This document shows positions 36,137 to 47,300 of a stretch of DNA of 64,000 nt, piece after piece (position 1 is the first letter of the stretch; every line of letters starts with the position of its first letter). The notes under the pieces are model-generated. The model was given only the letters and a program-made list of their open reading frames with translations, ran no database searches and had not been told where the DNA came from. Made by a program: the position numbers and the translations under genes. This DNA is from Triglochin maritima (Eukaryota; Streptophyta; Magnoliopsida; Alismatales; Juncaginaceae): NCBI GenBank assembly GCA_963682175.1, contig OY821774.1:43910201-43974200 (forward strand). The letters run 5' to 3'.

Positions 36137-38763
36137 ATGTCTGGGGAAGGTGATGCATCCGGTGAGGTAAGTCTGGCGCGGGGCAAATTTTGGGTCGGGC
36201 GTCTGCATTAGACGCCTCCCCCAAGGTGAGGGCGTCTGCGTAGGACGTCCTCCCCTTGGCCGAGGCGTCTAACGCAGACGCCTACGCAATGGGAGAGGCG
36301 TCTTATGTAGACGTCCTCCCCTTGGGTAAGGCGTCTGTAGTAGACGCCCTTCCCTAGGGTCAGGCGTCCTACGCAGACGCCTCACCCTTAGGAATGGCGT
36401 TTAACTCAGACGCCCCTCCCATGGGGGAGGCGTTTAATACAGACGCCCGAATTTTTTTTGATTTTTTTAATTTCGATTTTATTTTTGTAGGTTCCGTTGG
36501 AAGATTTCGGTGGTGATGGAGTGGATTACAGTGAGTTATTTCAAACTACACAAATCTTTGAAACAATCGATGAAGCATGTAAATGGGCCAAACAAGTAGC
36601 TATCGGAGCTGGGTTTTTTTTGGTCGTGTCGTCGTACAAAACAAGATCAGATAGTCGGATGGATTGTTATTTGAGATGCGACCGGCGAAATCAAATGGAG
36701 TCTCGGGATATGGATACTGCACTTCGAAGAAACACCAAAAGAAAGGGTTGCGGTTGCCGTTTCTTAATAAAAGTGGTGGAGCGACGAGATCGTGATGGAT
36801 GGGTTGTGGTTTTTAATAGTGCTCACGGACATCACAACCACAGACTGGCAGTTTATCCAGAGGGTCATCGTCAAATTAGTGGTCTAAGTTCTGGGGCGAA
36901 GAAGATTGTTCGTGATATGACTGAGGCGCAAGCAAAACCACGGAACATCTTGAAGGCAGTAAAAGAAAAATTCCCGGAGGACAATCCAAATCAAAAGCAT
37001 ATTTATAATTTCAGAGATTACATGAGGAGGACAAAATCTGAAGACCGGAATCCCATCCAGCAGTTTCTCTATCAAGCAGTGCAGTGTGAGTACTTACATT
37101 GGATTATGGCGGATCCAGAAAATGATGTCGTCACTCACGTTTTTTTGGCACATCCGACGTCAGTCCAGTTGTTGCGGACATATCCTTTCGTTATCTGCAT
37201 GGATTCGACTTACAAGACGAACAAGTATAAGATGCCTTTGTTCGAAATGATTGGGGTCACACCAACAAACATGAATTTCCTTATTGGATATGCGATTTTG
37301 ATGGATGAAACTTACTCCAGTTATCTGTGGGTGATGGAGAAGTTGTGAGATCTGTTATTGGGGATTGTCAGCCCGACTGCAATAATAACAGACCGGGAGT
37401 TAGGCCTTATGCGACCAGTGAGAGAGGTATTTCCTGACTCTGCTCATTTACTCTGCACATGGCACATCAACAAAGACGTGTTGAACTACGCATACCACGT
37501 ATTCGGGAACAATAAGCAGATGGCAGAGACTTTGAGGCGTGGAAGATGGAGGAAAATCATGCTTTCTACTTCAGAAACCGAGTATGATAGAGCTGTGTAT
37601 GCTCTGAAAGATTTGTATAGATCGTGGCCGGCTATCACGGAGTATCTGGACACCACGTGGTTGGTGCATAAAGAAAAGTTTGTGCTGAATTGGACGAACA
37701 AAGTCCTTCATTTTGGGAACACCACGAATTGTAGGGTCGAAAGTGCTCATTCGGCTCTAAAAGAGTGGATTTCTACATCGACTGCAGCTCTGGACACTCT
37801 TTTCGAGCGCGTCAACGCGGCTATTGAAATGCAGCTGACGAATATTCGAAACGCTCTTGAAGACTCGAGACGGCGAAATTTGACTAATTTCGGACATGCT
37901 CTATATCGTCACATAAATGGTCGAGTTTCGCATCACTGCTTGCAATTGCTGAGTCAGGAGGTGAAAAGAATGCAAGAGTTAGATGATGAAGTTGAATATC
38001 GTTGTGAGTGCGCTTTTCTGACTTCTCATGGGATACCTTGCGCATGTACCATCCGCGGATGTCTTGAATCAGACAACGGAATTTACTTAGAGCAGATTCA
38101 TTCGTTCTGGAGGACACTTGTCATTGGGGAAGGAGCCGGGAACGCAGAGTTTGTGTCTCAGGCAGCTCAAGACGCCGAACATTTTCGCAGCCTGGTTGAT
38201 GAGATTGCAGGAAGTGACCCCACCGTAATTCGATCTGCCTCTCGGGTTTTATTCGAGCAGCTACACCCCGAACATGCGAATTTGAGAGAGTCTGCAGAAA
38301 AAACAAAGCTACGAGGTCGACCAAGGGGAAAGTCGACACGACGGGACCCTAGTGCGTTTGAGTATGCAGAGCGAGGTAGTGGTCGATCTTCAGGTAGTGG
38401 GAGTAGAGGTCGTGGTCGTTCTTCCGGTAGTGGAAGCAAAGGTCGTGGTCGATCTTCTGGTTCTTCGTCTGTGAGGGAAGGATCAGGTATACCATCCCTA
38501 TATTTATTGTTATTATAATTTTGTTATTTATTTCAGTAAATATGTATCTTTTGTTATTATATGTAACTGTATTTTTTGTTGATATTGTAGTGACTGGGCG
38601 GGCTGACGTAGACGACTTTCCATATGCGGATAGGATTCCAGGAATCATTATACCATTCCTACACCAGTGGAATGATGTACGTGCTGATGGAAACTGTGGA
38701 TTTCGATGTGTCGCCGATGTTTTTCACGGTGGTGAAGACAATTGGATGATAGGATGTGAGTAA
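36137..38763 (+). pseudogene. MURA transposase fused to OTU domain (copy 1)
   Basis: Exon 1 is 36137-36166 (ATG, MSGEGDASGE), exon 2 36491-38486, exon 3 from 38591. The frame beginning at 36497 uses a TTG, so the true start is the upstream exon. Domains: FAR1-type zinc finger (DCYLRCDRRN, GCGCRF, HGHHNH); MULE transposase core with VICMDSTYKTNK, IITDRELGLM and RVESAHSALKEW holding the likely DDE residues; SWIM-like finger CECAFLTSHGIPCAC; an RGRGRSSGSG linker. Exon 3 adds the OTU protease start with the catalytic-Cys motif DGNCGFR. Lesions: TGA at 37346-37348, where copy 2 has CGA, and loss of the OTU C-terminal half at a deletion near 38757. Confidence 0.88.
36185..36455. repeat. Hairpin array in MURA intron 1
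   Basis: Alternating GGCGTCTGCGTAGGACG and GACGCCTCCCC-type arms give about eight short inverted repeats in a row, all within the intron between MURA exons 1 and 2 (36167-36490). Corresponds to arrays in the other copies. Confidence 0.8.
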
Positions 38764-41065
38764 CTACCAAACCAATCAAGATAACGTGCATCACACTCGG
38801 AGGGGTCGCGACTACGTCTGAAGTCGCCAAGGAACAATCAACATGATCTCGGAAATGTCCGCCAAGTCGATTCCGCTGTAGAAGCGGGGAACCTGACGTC
38901 GTACGTCGCTGCTGTCGCAGACCGCACCGCATGCTCTGGTGTCGGGATGTCAACCGGGATCACCTGAACATATCCTAACTGACGCAAGACCCGATCGGGC
39001 ATATAAGGCTCTATGATATCCCGATAACGAATAAGACCCATCAATAAAGTCCTCGGGACATCCGCTGCTGGGTCAGGACCATAGGGTAACCACTCCACCT
39101 AAAGTTTAACACATTAATAATAATACATCTTAAAATTAAATAAATGGTGTAAAGTTTGATACCTCTGATGCAGTCATCTGATCTAGCCGTGCGCGGATGG
39201 AACGCAATCGTCTATCGCTCTTGTCCTCGCTCCGGACGGCCCACATACCCGAACGTGGATGACCCTCGTCGATAATCTTCCGCTCACGATGCGGGCGGAA
39301 TGCAGGAAAGTACTCGTATATCCACGCCTGCAGCAGCGTAAGACAACCTGCAATCCCAGAACAATCCGCACGGCTAGCTATCCCAAGCTGCCGGTACAGG
39401 TATGCCAACGTCGCTGACCCCCACGAGTACTCACGAACGGTGTCAGGGTCCCTAGCCTCCAGTAGATCGCGTGGTCTGATCCGACAACCACTCTTGTCGA
39501 CAAACAAGACGGCTCCGAGCATCAAGAATAGGTACGCCGTCAACTGTGTATCATCGGCCCGCGGAGGTCGTGCCCGTCTGCATAGGTCCTCAAGGGAGTC
39601 GATGCCGACACCACCACCACTCCATAAAGCTGTATCTCTCGCCAGACCATCAGGTGTGACACCAAGCAACTCTGCCACATAACACCTCAGCTCAGACGTC
39701 GACCCCTGAGCACTAACCAGACGACCATCCACAGGAATGCGCAGGATCTGGAAAACATCGTGAAGCATGATCGTCATCTCTCCGAAAGGCATGTGGAAAG
39801 TGTTGGTGTCAGGCTGCCACCGCTCCACAAACGCAGAAATCAAAGGCATGTCGAGATAAGGGAACATGCTGTACGGTAAGTGCCCCAAATGCGTGGCACT
39901 AATCTCCTCTCTGATATCAGCACTCAGTGTAGACCGCCAACCCTGTAGTGCTGTACAGGCTCTGTGCCGATTATGGCACTTCAGAACCTTCCGATCCTCT
40001 CCGTCCCAGATCCGTCTAGCGATGTGACCCCAGAAACTAGGAATGACGCTCCCATCTAAAGGACCACCAGGCGTCATACTGCTCACGATCCAAGAATCGT
40101 CCTGAACCCTCTTCTTCTTCTGAGCGCGGGGATCAACAATGCACGAGCTCGAATCCCCGGTCGTAAACCTCCCATCCCTACCCTTCCACACCATCCATCC
40201 CGCGGAAGTAGAACTACCCGCTCGACCACGTTCTCTGCTATACTCCCCCTGCCTCTCCACCTCCGGGCGCTCTAACTCATACGGGTCATCATCGTCGCTC
40301 CCGTCGTCGGGACTGTCCACATGCTCATCATCGAAGGAATCATCATCCTCCTCATGACGACGTAATGCCTCTCTCTCCCTCCTGACCGAAGCAGATATCC
40401 CCCGTCTACGTGGATGACGCGGTGCTGAATCATCCTCTAAAGAACGGAATGCGTGTAATGGTATCGACTTGCCTTTCCCTCCACTGTGACCCGATGACTA
40501 TTAATTGAAATTTTAATTACAAATTTGTTAAATTTGTTAAACTAAATTATCACAATTGTTAAACTAAATCAAAATTTGTTAAACTAAATTAAAACAATTG
40601 TTAAACTAAATCAAAAATTGTTAAAACTAAATATCACAAATGTTAAACTTAATAAGAATTTGTTAAATTAAATTTTCAGATTTATCACAATTTCTTAAAG
40701 TAATTATCAGATTTAATAATTTTTAAAAAAAAAATTGTGGAGGCGTCTGCGAGAGACGCCTCCCCTATGGTGGAGGCGTTTGTCGGAGACGCCTCCTCTT
40801 TGGGGGAGACGTTTGCCGAAGACGTCTCCTCCATCGGGAAGACGTCTTCCCCAGACGTCTCCCGCTAGTGGCCGGCGTCCGAGGGAGACGCCCCCCGCAT
40901 GGGGCGGGCGTCCGAGGAAGCCGCTCCCCCCCCATGCGGGGGGCGTCTCCCTCGGACGCCGGCCACTTTTTTTAATTTTTTTTTAAAAACAAATAAATAA
41001 AGTAAGGTTACCGTATACGGGTACACCGGGGGAACTGCTGGCTGCTTGCTTGGCCTTCAAGACAT
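38757..41065 (-). pseudogene. Plant mobile domain (PMD, MAIN-like) gene (copy 1)
   Basis: PMD proteins include Arabidopsis MAIN and MAIL1, which act in genome stability and silencing, and transposon-borne relatives whose role is unknown. Exon 1 is 41065-41012, exon 2 40497-39163, exon 3 39098 downward; junctions are GT-AG and in phase. Exon 2 encodes an acidic N-terminus (DSPDDGSDDDD) and then the PMD core: HLGHLPYSMFPYLDMPL, FVERWQPDTNTFHMPFGEMT, LHDVFQILRIPVDGR, and a C-terminal helical part with LFLMLGAVLFVDKSG and LLQAWIYEYFPAF. Exon 3 continues EWLPYGPDP. Lesions: TGA as codon 3 of exon 1 (CGG in the copy at 318), TGA at 38838-38840, and the 3' end removed by the deletion near 38757. Confidence 0.85.
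40738..40970. repeat. Hairpin array in PMD intron 1
   Basis: GGAGGCGTCTGCGAGAGACGCC and similar inverted repeats in a row, ending in GGGGGGCGTCTCCC, within the intron between PMD exons 1 and 2 (40498-41011). Nearly the same as the array at 34-216. Confidence 0.8.
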
Positions 41066-41300
41066 TCTTAATCTTCTGTAGTAGGTATAGGAAGAGAAAG
41101 TTTTGAAAAACGAGTGAAATGGTGAGATATATAAGCAAAAATAGGATGAAGGGCAATTTGGTAATTTCAAAAGACGATTTAAGTAATTTTGGGACGATGT
41201 TTAGCATTTCAGATATAAAATGTAAGTTTATCCAACACTCTTCTGGTTCTAGTCTAAATCCGTAAAACCCCCAAAACCCCAGTCGTCGTCTCCACCCGCC

Positions 41301-41318
41301 ATGAGACCGGAACCCTAA
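41301..41318 (+). promoter_or_regulatory. Upstream ORF before TWINKLE
   Basis: A five-codon frame (MRPEP, stop) whose stop ends two bases before the first TWINKLE ATG at 41321. If it is in the mRNA it could reduce use of that ATG and favour the in-frame ATG at 41366. The 5' end of the mRNA is not known. Confidence 0.4.
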
Positions 41319-41320
41319 GA

Positions 41321-44300
41321 ATGCTTCTCCACCCTCGCCGCTTCCAGTCCAATCTCCTCCTCGCCATGTCCGCCCTCCCCACCCGCTTCTTCCTCCCATC
41401 CTCCACTCCCCCTCGCTTCCTCTCCCCCCGTCGCCTCTCTCGCCTTCCCCCCTGCGAAACCCCGTTCCGAAAGGGTGGTGGATTCCACCGGTTCGGCTCC
41501 GTCGCGGCCGTTACCACTAATGGAGCAGGTATTGTGGTGGATTTGGTGGAGTCTGGAAGTTTGGTTGTGTTCGAAAGGTTGGATCTTTTGGTGTTGGGAT
41601 GGTGGATTTGGTTGTGATCGAAAGGTTGGATTTTTCGGTGTTGAAGTTCGAAATTTTGGATTCTGTTTGGGTTTTGAATTGGTTGTTTGGTTTAGATGCC
41701 TCGGTGGAGTTCGGAAGTTTGTAAAGTGAAGTTCCTTTTGTGGAATGTGATGGTGTTGGGGTGATAAGTTTGTTGTTCTGGATTTGCTGAAGTTCGAGTC
41801 GTTCGGTTTTTTATGCGTTGGAATGGTGGATATGCATTCTTTTGGCCTTATTGGAGTTTGGAAGTTTCAATTTTGATTTTTTTTTTCCTTTCCAAATTTA
41901 GATGTTCATGTCGATTTTTGTTTGGTTGTTGGGTTTGCAGCCGTTGATTTGGTGCAGCAGGAGACAGAGATTATGAAGACGAGGTTGTCGCAGTTGAAGT
42001 CGAAGTTGGCGAGTGAAGGAATCCATTGTGAGGTGTGCAAGCCTGGGCACTACAAGGGTATGGTTTGCCCCAAGGTATGCTTTTCTCTCTTTGCTTTGCT
42101 CATTGGGCTCTAGTAAGCTTGTGGGATATATGAAAGTTTCTCAAATCAGATTTTACAAAAGCTGTGAGCAAAGTTGAGCTGAGCATCCACTAAAACAATA
42201 AATGGATGAAATATAGTACTTTGGCCCTTTTTAGCATTTAAAAAATATACTTAAGAGTAGGTTTACATTGAGTTGATGAATTCAGTTTTCGTTTTTCGAG
42301 TTTTGCTTAGTTAATAATGACAGTGAAACATTTTTTTCATATAGTGTGAAGGAGGCCCACACAGAACAAAGAGTTTTGCCCTTTTCATCCGCGAGGATGG
42401 GTGAGTCAGTTGACTGATGTGTCCATCTTTTATCATGTTGAAATGCCATGGAGCACAACCATTTAACTTGCTTTTTTCTTTCATGCTGGCCTCAAAATTG
42501 AATTTCATAGAGAACTTGCCATGTGGTCGTGCTTCAGAGGAAAGTGTGGATGGAGAGGTTATATCCAGGTAGTCTTGCAATTGTGCAAAATATGTCAAAA
42601 ACTTGCCTGATTATATGTATCCTCTGAAAAAGGTGAATTCCATTTTCCTTTTCCTTTCCTTTCAGAATTTTCATTTTTTTGTAGGTGCCTAGCGATGAAA
42701 AAGGCCATAATCTTGTGCCGGGTCAATCTTCAGTACAGCCTAGCAAGGAAAAGGGCCATAGTCTTGCGTTAGGTCCATCTTCAAAACAGATCACAAAACA
42801 AAATGCAGAACAAAAAATATATAGAACAGTGACAGAGGAAGAGCTTGGCTTGGAGCCATTATGTGAACAGGTAAACCAATAGTTTGCAATTTAAAAAGTT
42901 CTATCATCTATGTCATTGTCTGGTACAATCTGATATATTTTGGTTCTATGACGGGCTTAGCATGCATCTTCCAGGAGTAATTGATGTAATTGAACGGCGA
43001 TTTAGCAATTCTTATTTTTAGTTTAAGATGATATCCTCCTGTATTTGTAACACATGAGTGTGCTTAATTTGTAACTTTTGTATTTTAAATAATACTTTTC
43101 TTATTACCTTTTAATCATCTGTTGATGCAGACATTTTTGTTGGATGTTCATTATTAGAAAATTGATAGGAGAATTAAATAAGGGTCATAGTGGCTGATTG
43201 GATATGCATTTTCATGGTTGTTTTTTTACAGATAATTTTCTACTTTGCGGCAAGGATGATATCAGCTGAAACCTTGCACAGAAATGCAGTCATGCAACGT
43301 GAATATAATAATAAGGTGCTTCTTTCGCAGTAACATAGCAATGACAACAGCATCATTAACCAATCCATTTTGTAACATGAAGAAAATCTTTAATATTACT
43401 TCAATAACAATATGATGATATTTGATAATAAAAACCAAGCCATGCTGAAGATATCTGATAATATTTATGCACCAAGTTAACATATGTTGAATTTGAATTA
43501 CCAGATCAGTATTGCTTTCACGTATAGACGCGATGGGAAACTTGTAAATTGCAAATATCGAGGCGTCGAGAAAAAGTTTTGGCAGGTTTTTGCAGTTGCA
43601 AGTTACTATCACTTTGAATTTATTTAATTCTATATTTCTACTGATAAAAAAGTCTATATTTCTGTTAATAAACTATTCACATGGCCTTCTTGTAATCTGA
43701 AAAAAACTTTGCCTGTCTGCACATTTTGCTGCCATATGTTTCCACCCAGGAAAAGGGTACAGAGAAGATACTTTATGGACTAGATGATATAAAGCAAGCC
43801 AAAGAAATCATTATTGTAAGTTGTTGTCCACTTCCCTTTGTATGAAATTTATTTAAATTTTTGTTACTTGATTGTGAAATAATGTTTATTCTGTCATTAG
43901 TTTCTTTGTTTTTAAAGTTTCTAACATTTTTCATATTCGTAGGTTGAAGGTGAAGTAGATAAATTGTCAATGGAAGAGGCTGGCTTCTGCAATTGTGTCA
44001 GTGTACCAGATGGTGCACCACCAAAATTATCTAAGAACGAGCTTCCCGATGAAGAGCAGGTTTTTATCTAACTATAACAAGTATTTATGGTTGCGAAATT
44101 TTCATTTCTTAGTAGGAGCAGTTGATTTTTTCTTCATCTTTTGGGCATGTTAAGAAAGAAGTTTGAAATCAGGCATTTGTTTTGCAAACTGAAGGCCGTA
44201 AGTAAGACACATCCAGGCCATCCAGCTAAAGAAATATGTGGTTAACTGAAATTATGTCGAATAATTAAAATTCTAAATTCATTTTATAATTTAATATGCA

Positions 44301-47300
44301 AAATTATGAAACTGAAGGCTGAGAAATCTGCTACGTCCAAGATTTCTAAAAGAAAGTTGTATTATTTTTATCTGGATTTTGCAAGACAGAGTATGCTACT
44401 AATACTTGTGCTAAAATTTGCAATTTTCCCAAGTAGACCAAGTTGATGAATCTGAACCTTGAGTGCGCAGGCATTATTTGTCTACTCTGATCTTATATCG
44501 TTCTTTCTGCAAAAGTTTGATAACAACTTAAACTTGAGCAGAGTATTTCACTACCTATATTAGTTTTTCTTCTTTTGTGACTACTTGTCTACTTGCTTTG
44601 TGGTTCCTTGTAGTTATAATTTTTATTTGTACTCCACTTTGAAATTACGTTTTGTTTGGATGTCATTCTAGTCTTCTGTTTATGTTGTCATATTTGTGAT
44701 ATGGCCTATACAAACCTTTGTTCGTTTATAGGATACGAAGTTCGAATACCTTTGGAACTGCAAGACATATTTAGAAAAGGTAATGAACTTTCAGTGAGTT
44801 TTTCTTACATCTCCATAATGCACCTTTTTTGCTCAATTTTCTTTTATTCTTATTTGTGTATATTTTAGGCTTCTTGCATTATTCTAGCAACAGATGCTGA
44901 CCCACCTGGCGAGGCTTTAGCTGAGGAACTTGCACGTCGTCTTGGTAAAGAGAGGTTGTCCATTTCACTCAGGCCTCCACATATAAACATTTGTTGGACT
45001 GGTTTTTTTTCTCTTTTGTTTTCTCATCCTTCTTCTTACTTTTGATATTTTGTTTATCATGTTCTGATAAACAGATGTCGAAGGGTGAGATGGCCTAAGA
45101 GAAATGATACACAAATTTGTAAAGATGCCAATGAGGTACTAATAAGGAATCAAAACAAGATTTCTGTTAGAAATTTAAAAGAATTTTTTGGTTGAGAATT
45201 TCACCTAATATCAATTTGACAAACTACTTCTATCAATTTGTAATTGCAAACTTCGTGAGATTGCATTTTCAAGAGAAGCCTATGTTGTCATAAATAGTGC
45301 CCAATATACGTGAGAAGTGCTTTTTGGTAGATATACTCAATTTGTTTATACTGCAACTTACATGACTCCCTATTAACGACTAAACCCTTTTAAAATGAAA
45401 ATATCGACAAATGGCATTTTGACTTTCTAATTCTTTATCATGAGTCAGAAATGCACACCTGTAATATCCCTTCGATAATATTTTTTTTCTTTCTATGTTC
45501 GTGAAAAGTTACCCTTCCAAGTTCATCAAATTCTATCGATCATGTATAGAGCATAGTACGACAACTTATCTTGAGGAATTTGCTTCAAGATAAGTACGAT
45601 GACAGTAGCTCCTTGTTTGTATGTTTTTTTGTTTGTTTCGAATTTGGAGTTTCTCTTCCTTTTTGTGTTGACTGTTTGTCTTTTTTCAGGTCCTCATGTA
45701 TCTAGGAGCTGATGCACTGAAGCAAGCAATTGAAAATGCAGAATTTTATCCAATTAAAGGGCTCTTCAATTTTAGTAATTATTTTCATGAGATTGATGCT
45801 TACTATAATCACAGTTATGGTTACGAACTAGGTATTTCAACCGGATGGCGGTCTGTAGATGAATATTATAAGGTAGGTGCTACTTCTAAAAGTTACTCCT
45901 CCATAATCTTCATTTAGCTTCGGTTCTGGTTTTCTTGAAGTCATAAAAATTTGTATGTCTACTTGATCTTTTTCTGTAGAGTTCGATGTTCACACATTAT
46001 TTTGTGCTTCTTCATTCTTTAGTGATAATTTCTATATTATTGGTGTTTTCCTTTTTATGTGGAGAAACTAGTGTTCGAGATCCCAAAGTTGCTTCTTGAA
46101 ATTACGTTGTTTTGCTGCTTCAGTTCAGCAACTTACATCCTTCCTAATCAATTATTTTTAATAGAGTTTTAGGTGTCTAAATTCATTTGTTTTTAGTGGT
46201 GTCCAAAGTTCATCTTCATTTCAGACTTTTAGACACAGTGTGTGAACTTTTAGTCCATGTTCCGTCATGCGTTGTTTATGCGACCGCCGCACAGCGGCTC
46301 CAATCCTTGTGCGGTTAGAACAGCCGCATGAGCAGGCTGTGGGCACACACAACCTGCTTGTGTGGTATGTTGCACTTTTTTTTTGCCCCTCTCTACTCCA
46401 TATAAAGGTCCCATACTCCCTCATTCTCCTCACACTAAACTCTTCTCACTTGTTTGTTATTTTCTACTCTTTCCCCTTATTTTCCAGTTTTTTTTGTAAA
46501 TTTCTCTGATTTTTCCAGTTTTTTAAGCAAACAATTTTTTTAAATAAGTTTACAGTTGTGCGTCTGCTTATGCAACCTGTGTGTTGCACATGCCACTTTG
46601 ACCAGTTGGTTTGCACATGGTAACACAATTTAACCTGAACATTGTTTTTTAGTAGAGCTTCATGAAGTTTCAGTAACTATTCTGCTTACAGGATAAAGCA
46701 TCCCATCCCATATGTGCTTATATTGGTTTGTAAAGCCGATTGGTGTATATTTCTGAACAGGTTGTACCCGGGGAGTTGACTATTGTAACTGGGGTTCCAA
46801 ACTCAGGCAAAAGTGAGTGGATTGATGCTGTATTATGCAACATTAATAGGTCTCATGAATGGAAATTTGCTCTTTGCTCAATGGAAAACAAGGCGAGATT
46901 TTACTAAACATCCTGAATGAAACTTGTCTCTTTCTCAAATACTGTACTCTAAATTATTTTTATTACTAGCATCAAGGTTCGGGAGCATGCGAGAAAGCTC
47001 TTGGAGAAGCATGTTCGGAAACCATTTTTCAATGCAAGGTAGGTCTTCGAAGACACCTGCCACCCTGGGGTCTAGTGCTCTTTGTTCTATCTATTGGGTT
47101 AAGTTTGTTTTTTCTCTTTTCATCTACCAATAAAAGCTATTGTTCTGACTTGGTTTCTCTTTTGTTACTGTGTTTCCATCCAAGTCGGATAATAAGAGAT
47201 CGGTACCCATTGTATTGTAATAGGTTTGGTAAGTTATGATATCTTTATCTTTTACAGGGGGTGGAATAGAAGATCTTGATGTAACGATTTTCTATTCTCT

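Larger units (their letters stand above)
35981..41212 (+). mobile_element. MULE with MURA-OTU and PMD genes (copy 1)
   Basis: A 5.23-kb Mutator-like element. The left terminus GGGAACTACTAAACGTC and right terminus (reverse complement CTGAAATGCTAAACATC) start imperfect inverted repeats of about 100 bp sharing CTTAAATCG and GAAATTACCAAA. ATATAAAA flanks both sides (35973-35980 and 41213-41220), 8 bp or 8 of 9, close to the 9-11 bp typical of MULEs. It encodes a MURA-OTU transposase gene on plus and a PMD gene on minus, tail to tail, both started from the terminal repeats. Both genes are inactivated. The right edge is 108 bp from the TWINKLE ATG. Confidence 0.88.

Noticed and set aside
36497..37348. 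MURA start at 36497
   Set aside because: That codon is TTG. An upstream exon with ATG at 36137 splices in frame at 36490/36491, and the same small exon occurs in other copies.
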